Source: an uncultured Bacteroidales bacterium
Lineage (GTDB): Bacteria > Bacteroidota > Bacteroidia > Bacteroidales > Muribaculaceae
DNA length: 64,000 nucleotides
Assembly (NCBI GenBank): GCA_945829225.1
Contig: CALZTY010000001.1
Coordinates: 1 to 64,000 of the forward strand
Direction: 5' to 3'
This document shows, piece after piece, positions 43,312 through 52,381 of the stretch; within the stretch, counting starts at the first letter, position 1; each line of letters opens with the position of its first letter. A program made the translations under genes and the position numbers. The notes beneath the pieces were generated by a model, which saw nothing but the letters and a program-made list of their open reading frames with translations, had not been told where the DNA came from and searched no databases.

Positions 43312-44469
43312 TTACTTCTTGCCGCCTGTGAGGACGTTGAAGGTCTCGCTGAGGAGTTTTCCGGCGGTGCGGAGTCGCTCTTTGAAAGATTGCTGCTCGG
43401 CTTGAGGTGCTTCCTCTATGACATGTTCGCCGGTGACGGTGTGGACCTCACTAGGCGGCTCGGTGGTAGGCTCGCCCTCGTTAGGCTCGGGATTCTTGAA
43501 GAGCGGACGGACCTCTTCGGGGGCGAAAGGTGGCGGTGTCTGAGGCATTTCGGGCGGTGTTTGTGGCATTTCGGGCGGTGTCTGAGGAGCCTCTTGAGCG
43601 ACTAATTCCTCGCGCGTGAGTGGTGCGGTAGCCTGCTCAATCGGTGGGGTGAGCGGCTCGGCGGGCTTGGTCTCAGGCTCGGCGGGTTGCTGCGCGACTT
43701 GCTCGGGCGCTGGTTCTTCGGCGGGCTTGGATACGTCAAGGACGATGATTGTGCAGTTGTCGAGACCACCGGCATTGAGGGCGGCATCGACCAATTGGCG
43801 AGCGTTGCCGTTTTGGGTGAGGATGGCGGCAATTGCCTCATCGTCAATCATATCGCACAAGCCATCGGAGCAGATGATGTAGCGGTCGCCGTCGACGATA
43901 GCGTATTTCTCGACCATCGGGGTGATGGTGATGAAGGCGTTGGGCACACCGATGGCATTGTAGATGAGGTTGGAAGGCACGGTGGGGTCCTTGAGTCGCT
44001 CGCGCTCGCTGTGGTCGACAGTGAGTTGGCGCAAGTCGCCGTATCGCCAGCGATAAACGCGCGAGTCGCCGGCATTGATGATGTATTCGCGGTCCTCGTA
44101 GGTGAAGATGCCGGTGAGGGTTGTGCCCATTTGTGCGAGACCGGGCTTGGTCTGCTCGGCGAAGATGGCATTTTGATGAGCCTCGAGCCAGTTGTTGAGA
44201 GCAACGCGGAGGTCGGTCTCATCGAGCCCGGCAGGGAGGTTGAGAATGAACTGATTGAAAGAGCGGAGGGTCATTTCGGAGGCGATTTCGCCGCCGCCGT
44301 AACCGCCCATGCCGTCGGCAACGATGGCTGTAAAGCGAGGATGGGAGTCCATCTTGACCATAGAGGCATTGCTGCCGTCGCGGACGAAGGCTCCGAAAAC
44401 CAATGCCATATCTTCGTTGTTGGAGCGCGCACGGCCCACGTCGCTCACTACGTCGTATCTGAATTTCAT
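43312..44469 (-). CDS. PP2C-family Ser/Thr protein phosphatase
   Basis: A 385-residue phosphatase. The PP2C motifs are visible in order: VGRARSNNEDMALV, FTAIVADGMGGYGGGEIASE, GTTLTGIF, YIINAGDSRVYRWR, YIICSDGLCDMIDDEAI and GGLDNCTIIVLDV; metal-binding Asp residues are present. After residue ~260 comes a long Pro/Glu/Gln tail with tandem TPPEMPQ units, likely disordered. It should reverse the phosphorylation made by the kinase encoded three genes upstream in the same operon. Last gene before the terminator. Confidence 0.93.
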   Translation of the reverse strand: MKFRYDVVSDVGRARSNNEDMALVFGAFVRDGSNASMVKMDSHPRFTAIVADGMGGYGGGEIASEMTLRSFNQFILNLPAGLDETDLRVALNNWLEAHQNAIFAEQTKPGLAQMGTTLTGIFTYEDREYIINAGDSRVYRWRYGDLRQLTVDHSERERLKDPTVPSNLIYNAIGVPNAFITITPMVEKYAIVDGDRYIICSDGLCDMIDDEAIAAILTQNGNARQLVDAALNAGGLDNCTIIVLDVSKPAEEPAPEQVAQQPAEPETKPAEPLTPPIEQATAPLTREELVAQEAPQTPPEMPQTPPEMPQTPPPFAPEEVRPLFKNPEPNEGEPTTEPPSEVHTVTGEHVIEEAPQAEQQSFKERLRTAGKLLSETFNVLTGGKK

Positions 44470-44471
44470 AA

Positions 44472-45176
44472 TTATTCTACATAAAAGTCATAAGTTTTGC
44501 CGATACGTACCACGTCGCCGATATGCAGGGCCTGTGGAACGTGAGGAACACAAGGGGCACCGTTAACCATAGTACCGTTGGTAGAGCCGAGGTCGGTGAA
44601 AGTCCAACCGGAGGGAGTGGAGTCGAAACGCCCGTGAGTGCCGGAGATGAAATTGAGGCTACTCAATTGAGCGACATAGTTGCCATTGACTCTGCCCAGA
44701 ATAGCGCCGGGCTGGAGAGTGAGAATGATGCCGTAGGTGTGGCAAGAGAGGCGAGAGGGCAGGGGACCACCGGCAACCGATGTTCCACCGGCAGGAACGC
44801 CCCCGGCGATGGAGGTGCCACCCATGGGAGGATTTGTCGTGGGGCGCGCCATCGGCTGTTGGATAGGTTGCCCGACATACTGCGGAGCCTGAGGTTGCTG
44901 GATGGGTTGTTGGGGCTGTACAGGTTGCTGTACAGGTTGTTGAGGTTGTACAGGTTGTTGAGTAGTCTGTTTATCAGGCTGTTGCGCGGGCTGTTGAGGC
45001 TGAGCCGTGGCACCGGAGGGCTTGCCGGTGGGGCAGCCACACTCGGTGCAGAATTTGCCTTTGCGATATTTGCCACACTTGGGGCATTGGAGCAACTCGG
45101 CGCCGCATTGGTCGCAGAACACGCTGTCGTTCTCAATGTCGGCGTTGCAGTGTGGGCAGGGTGTGAGTGTTGCCAT
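44472..45176 (-). CDS. Zinc-ribbon/FHA-domain protein
   Basis: A 234-residue adaptor. Residues 1-50 hold two zinc ribbons (CPHCNADIENDSVFCDQC; CPKCGKYRKGKFCTEC). A Gln/Pro-rich linker follows (60-118), then two GTSxAGG motifs (120-125 and 131-136), and a C-terminal FHA domain (about 150-234) with the phosphothreonine-binding GR, SS..SGTHG and STNGTMVNG loops. It should read phosphothreonine marks made by the operon's kinase. The start lies 21 bases after the AAA+ gene and its stop is two bases before the PP2C start. Confidence 0.93.
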   Translation of the reverse strand: MATLTPCPHCNADIENDSVFCDQCGAELLQCPKCGKYRKGKFCTECGCPTGKPSGATAQPQQPAQQPDKQTTQQPVQPQQPVQQPVQPQQPIQQPQAPQYVGQPIQQPMARPTTNPPMGGTSIAGGVPAGGTSVAGGPLPSRLSCHTYGIILTLQPGAILGRVNGNYVAQLSSLNFISGTHGRFDSTPSGWTFTDLGSTNGTMVNGAPCVPHVPQALHIGDVVRIGKTYDFYVE

Positions 45177-45197
45177 ATCAGTTGAGGGGTGAGTGGG

Positions 45198-48100
45198 TTA
45201 GACTTGCATATCCGAGGGCTCGAGGATGTAGAAACGATTGCGGTCGAAGTCGGGCAATTTCATTTCTTGGCGTAGTCGACGGCCTTGGTTGATGAGCACC
45301 TTGTCCACGAAGTTGCGTGCCTCGCGAGCGTTGGCGAAGTTGCGGCTCTTGTGGGTGGTGAGTTTCACAAAGTAGTTGTGCATGGCGGTGAAGGCAGCGT
45401 CCATGAGTTTGAGATTTTTCTTTTCAAACATATTTGCGGCGATGCGCGAGAGTTCGTCGGCGTTGTAGTCGTCGAAGGTGATAGTTGCGGTAAAACGCGA
45501 CGACAAACCGGAGTTGCTATCGAGCCATTCAGCCATCTCGCGGGGGTATCCGGCGGCGATGGTGATGAACTTATTCTTGTAGTTCTCCATGACTTGGAGT
45601 ATCTCGGAGACGGCTTCCTTGCCGAATCCGGTTTCGCCATCACCTTGTGTGATGGAGTAAGCCTCGTCGATGAACACTACGCCACCCATGCCACGCATCA
45701 TTGCGGCGTGGGCAAGAGGAGCGGTCTGCCCTATGTAAGGGGCTTTGAGGTCCTTGGCAGAGAGTTCGATGACCTTGTTGGACGGAAGCAGACCGAGGGA
45801 GTAGAATATGTCGCCCATAATGCGCGCCACGGTGGTCTTACCGGTGCCGGGGTTGCCGAGGAACAGATAGTGGTCGAGGTTGATAGATGCTTTTTCGCCC
45901 GAATCGGCAGCGCGAGCCTGGAGTGTGAGCAGGGTGTCGGCTAAGTCGCGAATGGCGGTCTTGACACCTTGCAAGCCCTCGAGGTGGTCGAGTTTAGCCA
46001 TAATCTCGTCCATATCCAGGCGCTTGGGTGCGTCGTAGGGGATGTCCTCGGGATAGAAGGTGATGAGGCGCTCGACCTCGTCGTTGGTAGTTACGTTGTT
46101 GAAGTGCTTATCTCTGGCTTCCTTGAAAAGGTTGACGATGGTGCCGGCGTTGCCGAATTTTTCGTCCTTGGCGGTGACCAGTTCCTCGATTTTGCGTTCC
46201 AAGAGTTTCTGTGCGTCCTCGGTGATTTTCATCTTAGCCTTTGAGACTTGTTGAAGGAAGATGGTAGTGAGGTCGGCGGCAGAGTAATCGGGGATGTGGA
46301 TGCGGTGAGTGAATCGGCGCTCCAATCCGGGGTTGGCGTTTCGGATAAATTCGTCGATTTCGGTCTTGTAACCGGCGATGACGGTGATGAATTGACCGGC
46401 GCGTTCGCTCATGCAAGTCATGAGCGCGGCTACAGCCTCGGAGCCGTCTTGGTCGACTTGCCCGGGAGCACGCATGGGCAGGAGGTTGTAAGCCTCGTCG
46501 ATGAAGAGCACGCCGCCCATGGCATCGTCAACGGCTTGGGTCATGTTGGGACCGGCAGAGTTCTTGTAAGAGTCAAAGATATCTTCGCTCTTCTTGACAA
46601 CCACGCGGTCGGTGGGAATGACGCCCATAGCCTTGAAGACTTGTCCGAGACGCATAGCCACGGTAGTCTTGCCGGTGCCTGGGTTGCCGGTGAGGATGAT
46701 GTGGATGTTGGTGACACTGCTCTCGCCGATACCCAGTTCGACCAACTTCTGTTGCATCTCGACCGAGCGGGCAATGGAGCGGATTTGCTCCTTAACATCG
46801 CTCATACCCACGAGGTCGTCAAAGGAGTTGAGGATTTGGTCGACGGTCTTGGCTTCGTCCTCCTGGAGGTCAGCCATGATGAGCACATTATCGTCCTCGG
46901 GGCGGAAAGTGCCGTCGTCCTTGGTTTTCTGGATACGTTTGCGCATGCGGTCGATGGCATCGGTGAGGATGTTGCGCACGGTACCGGCGTTGCCAAAACG
47001 CTTGGTGCGAGTGAGGTAAATTTTATCGAAGAACGCTCCGATTTGTTGGTCGACATCGTCGCCGAGTTTCACGGGGTTCTTTCCGCCGGTAGCCATGTTG
47101 CGGAAGATTTGAGTAAGTTCGGGACCGGTGTAGTCGCGGAAGATGATGGTCTTGTTGAATCGGCGTGGCAAGCCGGGATTTGAGCCGAGGAAGCGGTCCA
47201 TCTCGACGGGATATCCGGCGATGAGGCAGACGAACTTGCCACGGAGGTCTTCGCAGTCCTTGAGGAGTGTGTCGACGACTTGTTGTCCCTCCTTGTCATC
47301 TTTGTCGCGCCACAGGGCATAAGCCTCGTCGATGAATAGGACACCTCCGAGGGCATCGTTGACGGCTTTGCGCACCAATTTGGGGGTATCGCCCACATAG
47401 TTGGAGACGAGTTTTTCGCGGTCGACTTCGACGATGTGACCACTGGAGAGGACGCCCATAGCCTGGAGCGCCTCGGCGAAGAGGCGCGCCATGGTTGTCT
47501 TGCCGGTGCCGGGGTTGCCCTTGAAGACGTAGTGATTTTGGACTACTTCGTTGGGCGCCAAGCCCTTGCTGCGAGCATCGTCGGCTGCTTGGGCAATCTC
47601 GCGGATGGCGTTCTTGATATCCTCGACGCCTACGTACTTATCGAAACTCTTCATCACCTGGTCGAGTGTCTTGGGTACAAATTCCTCACCTTCAATCATT
47701 TCGGGGGTGACGGTGCCGATGCCGTTGGCGGCTTGGCGTGAGAATACGTCGTAAGCCATATCGCGTGCGCAGTGACCATAGTCAAACTTGTCGATGTCGC
47801 GGCGCTTGGTGGCGGTGATGACGCGCGAAATCTTGGCTGCTGTGTCCTGTGGCACAGTGAAGCCGAGATTTTGGAATTCGGCGACAGCGATGGCGGTGAC
47901 GTCCTCGATGGTGGGCTTGGGGAGTTCGATGAGGTCCTGAATCATGGCGCGAGCGGCGGGGTTGTTCTCGAAGAACGAAGTGAGTTGCTCGTCGCCGAGG
48001 AAGAGGACGATGGGCTTGTCGGTGTCATCGCACCAGTCGCGACAGCGCTGGAGCACGCTGTCGAGTTCGGTGACCGAGTCGGCGCGAGTGGCTGGACAAA

Positions 48101-48521
48101 GTTTCTGTGCCTCGTCGATGACGAGCACATTGCCCTTGATGGGCTTGATATTATCGTCGAGTTTCTCAACGAACTTGTTGTAATCGGCAGATTTGATGAC
48201 GGTTGCGTCGGGGCGGTCGGTGATGCCTGCGCGGAACATCTCGGCGGCGAAAGCCTTGGCAAGGAAAGACTTGCCACAGCCCGAGACGCCGGTGAATGCA
48301 AAGCACAGACGGGCACGCATGTCGCTGCCCTGTTGCTGCCCTTGGCGCTTGATAGCCTCGGCGCTGGCGATAGTGGCGCGGAGCCACTCGGCGGCATCGC
48401 GCTTGCCTATGATGGTGTCCAATCCCGGCGAGCCGGGCTTGCCGGATGCCAGCGATGAGCCGCAATATTTGCAGAACTTGGCTTTGTCGCGGTTGTCGCG
48501 GTTACATTTTACGCATTTCAT
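45198..48521 (-). CDS. Four-module CbxX/CfxQ-type AAA+ protein with zinc ribbon
   Basis: A 1107-residue protein. An N-terminal zinc ribbon (CVKCNRDNRDKAKFCKYC) is followed by four AAA+ modules. Walker A motifs are at 78-85 (GVSGCGKS), 335-342, 612-619 and 889-896 (GNPGTGKT); Walker B acidic pairs at 132-137, 394-399, 671-676 and 948-953. Modules 2-4 are CbxX/CfxQ-like, as in Rubisco activase and EccA, with FGNAGT and FANARE-type sensor segments. The first is divergent. ATG overlaps the kinase stop (ATGA). It probably remodels a protein complex under kinase control; the client is unknown. Confidence 0.92.
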   Translation of the reverse strand: MKCVKCNRDNRDKAKFCKYCGSSLASGKPGSPGLDTIIGKRDAAEWLRATIASAEAIKRQGQQQGSDMRARLCFAFTGVSGCGKSFLAKAFAAEMFRAGITDRPDATVIKSADYNKFVEKLDDNIKPIKGNVLVIDEAQKLCPATRADSVTELDSVLQRCRDWCDDTDKPIVLFLGDEQLTSFFENNPAARAMIQDLIELPKPTIEDVTAIAVAEFQNLGFTVPQDTAAKISRVITATKRRDIDKFDYGHCARDMAYDVFSRQAANGIGTVTPEMIEGEEFVPKTLDQVMKSFDKYVGVEDIKNAIREIAQAADDARSKGLAPNEVVQNHYVFKGNPGTGKTTMARLFAEALQAMGVLSSGHIVEVDREKLVSNYVGDTPKLVRKAVNDALGGVLFIDEAYALWRDKDDKEGQQVVDTLLKDCEDLRGKFVCLIAGYPVEMDRFLGSNPGLPRRFNKTIIFRDYTGPELTQIFRNMATGGKNPVKLGDDVDQQIGAFFDKIYLTRTKRFGNAGTVRNILTDAIDRMRKRIQKTKDDGTFRPEDDNVLIMADLQEDEAKTVDQILNSFDDLVGMSDVKEQIRSIARSVEMQQKLVELGIGESSVTNIHIILTGNPGTGKTTVAMRLGQVFKAMGVIPTDRVVVKKSEDIFDSYKNSAGPNMTQAVDDAMGGVLFIDEAYNLLPMRAPGQVDQDGSEAVAALMTCMSERAGQFITVIAGYKTEIDEFIRNANPGLERRFTHRIHIPDYSAADLTTIFLQQVSKAKMKITEDAQKLLERKIEELVTAKDEKFGNAGTIVNLFKEARDKHFNNVTTNDEVERLITFYPEDIPYDAPKRLDMDEIMAKLDHLEGLQGVKTAIRDLADTLLTLQARAADSGEKASINLDHYLFLGNPGTGKTTVARIMGDIFYSLGLLPSNKVIELSAKDLKAPYIGQTAPLAHAAMMRGMGGVVFIDEAYSITQGDGETGFGKEAVSEILQVMENYKNKFITIAAGYPREMAEWLDSNSGLSSRFTATITFDDYNADELSRIAANMFEKKNLKLMDAAFTAMHNYFVKLTTHKSRNFANAREARNFVDKVLINQGRRLRQEMKLPDFDRNRFYILEPSDMQV

Positions 48522-51500
48522 AGTTTGGTAAATTCAAATTGTTGACGTGCAGCGCCGGTATAGGGCTGGTAATCACCTGAGTATACATTGTTTGCCAATT
48601 CGCCTTTGAAGCGGTTGTCGGCGACACCGTTCACATATAATATAACAGTTGAGCCCTCGGTTTTGCCTTGGCAATTGTAAGTTTTTGAGCCGCAAGTAAC
48701 TTTGGCTTCCAAGGGGTAAACACCGGAGGACTTGGTGATAGTGAGCGAAGCGTCCTTGCCCTTGAGTGTACCGGAGTAAGAGCCGGCGAGAAGGTCAACG
48801 GGGTCGGTTTCAACACATTCGATAACCTCCTCGGTATCTTCGTAAGCATGCTTGTCGCTGCTTGAGAATGCGCCGGCGAAGAGCAAGCCGAGACCGAGGG
48901 TGACGATGGTGAGGATGACCATGCCGACGGCAGCCTTGACGGTATCCTTCTTCTGCGAGGCGGCAAGGTTGATAGAACTTTGGAAGGTCTGAGTCGGGTC
49001 GATATTATTGCTACCGAAGGTGCGAGATGCGGTGCCCAAGCCGTGGCATACGATGTAAGTGTTGGCTTGGTCGTACAACTTGTTGTAATCGTCCTCGGAG
49101 GGAATATAAGTGTCGGAGGTAAACTTGTTGAGTCTAATGATGAAGTAAACGGCACCGGCGATTGCCAATAACGCTAAGAGGATGGGCGCAATGGCGCTGA
49201 GTAGCCAGAAAATAAGCACGGTAAGCCAGTAGCCAGCCAAGCCACCGAGGACGGCACCGATGATGCCACCGGAGAGTCCGGCGAGGGCGCCACCGATAGC
49301 CATGATGACGGCAACTACGCCACCAACAGCCTCAACAGCGCTCGAAATCATGCCCGTACCTGATGTGAAGGTAAGGATGATCATCCAAGTGACGATGCCT
49401 ATCATGGGTACGAGACACAGAATCATCACCCACTTGCGGATATTGCCCAGGGTGTTCCATGCGCGGTTGCGCTCGTCGATTTTGTCGAGCAATTGGTTGC
49501 GCATAGACGCCGATTGGCGCATATTGTAGGCTGTGGGGATGTACTTGTTGAGGAAGTTGTAGTAGGAAGTCAAGTCCTTGATAGAGAAAGACTTGCCCTT
49601 GCCCTCATGGAACCACAGCGAGCAGAATTGCGGCAGACCGCGGCTCACCTCGCTGGATACCTCGCCCGAGGGGAGGTTGGCGAGTTGGCGCGGGTCGGTA
49701 ATTTCCTTGCCGGCTGCGGTTACATATTTGAGTTTACCGCCCAGGTAATCAACGACTTTCCAACGAGCGGTGAAGCCGTCGTAGGGGGCGGATTTGTGCT
49801 GGGCGATGCAACGATTAACATCAATGATTGAGAGGATGCCGTTGACATAGTTGCCCATCTTGCGAGCGTTCATGAATTGCTCCAACCGCGAGCCCTTGAA
49901 TGCCGAGGGGTCCTTGAAGGTGGCGATGAGGTCAATCTTGGCACCGACAGCGTTGGAGAAGTACTTGCCGGTGTTGATTTGATAGCAGAGGGCATTGCCG
50001 ATTTGCTCGTTGGTGGCGATGTAGTCGGCAGCCTTGGTGTCGGTCTGCAAGGTCAACGATAACTCGGGGATGATGCTGTAGAGGAGATACCAGCCGTTTT
50101 TGGAGGCATTGGAGCCTAATTGCTTGGCGAGTTTCTCCAACAGGGCGCCACGCTGAGCGACCTTGGGGTCGGACTGCACGGTGAGCCATGTGACGAAGTC
50201 GGCTTCGCACAGCAACGAGAGTGACGCATCGTGGATGCCGTGCTTGTAAAGTTCTGTCTTAAGGGCATTAAAGTTGTTGATATGGTGCCACTTTTCATCG
50301 TCCACAAATTTCACAAGGTAAGGCTTGGTGGGGTCCATGCGGTAGATGAGTTCGTAGAACCAAACGGCGGGACGGTCCTTGATTTTCTGCGGATACTCAT
50401 TGGCGATGCGAGTCCACTCGTCGTCGTGCCATGAGCGCATGTAGGTCCACAGGGGGTGCATCGGGTCGATGACCTCCTTCTTATAGTCGGAGTCGAGGTC
50501 CCAGAGTTCTTGGGCAATCTCGCTTACGTCGTAGCACTTGCTGCCGTTCTTGGCAAAGAAGGGAGTTTCCTCGTCGAGTGAGAGGCATAGGCCGTATAGG
50601 GCGTATTCGCCGTGGTCCTTGATGCGCGAGGGATAGTCCTTGGCGAGTTTGGCACCGTTAGTGCCGAGCCCCTTGAGGAATGTCCACAGCGAGTGGTTGG
50701 GGTCGGCGAGGTCCTTTGAGTAAGAATTGCGGAGATTCCACAGGTCCTCGGCTATATCCTTTGGAGCGACCATAGTGGCGCCCTTGGGGTTGTAGTAGGG
50801 CATGCCGGGCTTGAGCGCCTTGCATAGGGCATATACGCCGTGTTGACCGCTCTTGACGATCATCGGGCGGTAGATGCCGGCAAATTTCTTGAGGTTGTCA
50901 TCGCCACGGGCTTGGAGGTAAGCCCACAGACGCGATGCCGAGTTCTTGAGGTCAGTGGCATAGAAAGCGCGGTTGCGCCACAGGGCATCGGCAATCTCGG
51001 TGACGGTGCGGCACTCCTTGCCGTCGCGGTCGATGAAGGGCATCGACTGGTCGAGACACAGGCAGGCAGCATATACGCCCACTTCCTTCTCGCTCTCTTG
51101 CTTGTAGACGTTGGTGACTATGTTGTCGATGTCGCCGGCGATGCGAGTGCGTCCCAGGCGTTCGAGTGCGCGGACGATGGCGCCGCGGTAGAGTTCGCGC
51201 TTGGCATACTCGATGTCTGTCATCATGAGTTTGGCAAGTTCCTCGGTCGAGTGAGCAATCTTATTTGTGGAGTCGTCAAAGACATATTTGAATGCATTTG
51301 CGGCGTCGGCAGCGGCTTGTTGCTTGGTCTTCAGGGTTTTGCCGGCAATCCACTCCTGGATGGCTTTGAAGTCGGCGCGGTCGTCGGGATTATTTTCCAA
51401 CAGGGCGGCAAGCAGCGATTTGCTGTAGTCGCTGAGACGAATCATCGGACCGAGTTGCTCCATCACGGTGCCGAGGCGCTTGTAGTTGTCCAATTCGCTG

Positions 51501-52360
51501 TCCTTGCACACAATGGGGAAGGTGTTGACACCGATACACATAGCGAGCAAGGTGAGTCCCATCGAGTAGTAGTCGGTGGGGAAGCCCATCTCGACAGTGA
51601 CGTTGTTGCTCGAGTAGCAAGCCTCGGGCGATGCATAGCGACCGGTCTTGCCAAGGTCGGTGATGATGGTTTTCTTGCCTCCCATTAGACGTCCGATGCC
51701 GAAGTCGCTGACGACGAATTGTACCGTGGACTTGGCATTGGGGTCGATCTGCGGCACGGTCATCAAGAAGTTTTCGGGCTTGATGTCGCGATGGATAAAG
51801 CCGTTGTCGTGGCACTGCTTGATGCAGAATGCCATGCCGGTGGCGATGGCTTTGAATTCCTCGTCGGTGCGGATGCGGATGTCGCCCAGGGAGCCGTAGG
51901 GGCAGAAGTCCATCAATTCGAAGTAGTGTGCGAGCCCGGGAGGTGTAGGATTAATCCATGCGCCGTGTTCGCGCAGATACACCATGAAGCCGCCGCCCGC
52001 CTTCTTCACGGCATCGAGAACGGAGGTGTCGGGGGTGTGCCCGGCACGATATATCTTGAGGGCAAATTGGTTGCCGCCGTTTTCGACGACGAAGACGCGC
52101 CCTTCACCCGAGGGTACACCGAGGGCTTTGACCTTGGTAAATCTGTGTCCGTTGATTATGTATTCGGGTAATTCGGGAATACCGCTTTGGTTGGCGCCTG
52201 CTTGAGGGTTGGCGCCACCGCCTGCTACAGCGGTACCGGAGCCACCGGCTATAGCGGTACCGGTGCCACCGGCTATTGATGTGCCACCGGGAGTTGCCGG
52301 ATTATGTGCCCCTTGGGGCATTTGGCTGTCTCCGGCTACTGATGTTCCTGTCTTGCTCAT
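48518..52360 (-). CDS. Membrane Ser/Thr protein kinase with helical repeats
   Basis: A 1280-residue protein. The N-terminus has four GT(S/A)(I/V)AG motifs at 5-10, 26-31, 34-39 and 42-47. The kinase domain (about 70-340) has Lys102 (ALKIY), HRDIKPEN (Asp192), DFG (219-221) and an activation segment TDLGKTGRYASPEA. Three to four ~79-residue helical repeats follow (from about 429, 509, 587), each with an EIA/DIA..LW core. Hydrophobic segments lie at about 977-998, 1008-1075 and 1143-1165, then a beta-rich C-terminal domain (LLAGSYSGTLKGKDASLTIT). The repeats and kinase are cytoplasmic by inference. Confidence 0.9.
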   Translation of the reverse strand: MSKTGTSVAGDSQMPQGAHNPATPGGTSIAGGTGTAIAGGSGTAVAGGGANPQAGANQSGIPELPEYIINGHRFTKVKALGVPSGEGRVFVVENGGNQFALKIYRAGHTPDTSVLDAVKKAGGGFMVYLREHGAWINPTPPGLAHYFELMDFCPYGSLGDIRIRTDEEFKAIATGMAFCIKQCHDNGFIHRDIKPENFLMTVPQIDPNAKSTVQFVVSDFGIGRLMGGKKTIITDLGKTGRYASPEACYSSNNVTVEMGFPTDYYSMGLTLLAMCIGVNTFPIVCKDSELDNYKRLGTVMEQLGPMIRLSDYSKSLLAALLENNPDDRADFKAIQEWIAGKTLKTKQQAAADAANAFKYVFDDSTNKIAHSTEELAKLMMTDIEYAKRELYRGAIVRALERLGRTRIAGDIDNIVTNVYKQESEKEVGVYAACLCLDQSMPFIDRDGKECRTVTEIADALWRNRAFYATDLKNSASRLWAYLQARGDDNLKKFAGIYRPMIVKSGQHGVYALCKALKPGMPYYNPKGATMVAPKDIAEDLWNLRNSYSKDLADPNHSLWTFLKGLGTNGAKLAKDYPSRIKDHGEYALYGLCLSLDEETPFFAKNGSKCYDVSEIAQELWDLDSDYKKEVIDPMHPLWTYMRSWHDDEWTRIANEYPQKIKDRPAVWFYELIYRMDPTKPYLVKFVDDEKWHHINNFNALKTELYKHGIHDASLSLLCEADFVTWLTVQSDPKVAQRGALLEKLAKQLGSNASKNGWYLLYSIIPELSLTLQTDTKAADYIATNEQIGNALCYQINTGKYFSNAVGAKIDLIATFKDPSAFKGSRLEQFMNARKMGNYVNGILSIIDVNRCIAQHKSAPYDGFTARWKVVDYLGGKLKYVTAAGKEITDPRQLANLPSGEVSSEVSRGLPQFCSLWFHEGKGKSFSIKDLTSYYNFLNKYIPTAYNMRQSASMRNQLLDKIDERNRAWNTLGNIRKWVMILCLVPMIGIVTWMIILTFTSGTGMISSAVEAVGGVVAVIMAIGGALAGLSGGIIGAVLGGLAGYWLTVLIFWLLSAIAPILLALLAIAGAVYFIIRLNKFTSDTYIPSEDDYNKLYDQANTYIVCHGLGTASRTFGSNNIDPTQTFQSSINLAASQKKDTVKAAVGMVILTIVTLGLGLLFAGAFSSSDKHAYEDTEEVIECVETDPVDLLAGSYSGTLKGKDASLTITKSSGVYPLEAKVTCGSKTYNCQGKTEGSTVILYVNGVADNRFKGELANNVYSGDYQPYTGAARQQFEFTKL

Positions 52361-52381
52361 AAGGTATAGATTTAGAGAGAA

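Noticed and set aside
43500..43610. Tandem TPPEMPQ-coding repeats in the PP2C tail as a mobile or satellite element
   Set aside because: It is a simple in-frame Pro-rich linker within the gene, common in such proteins.
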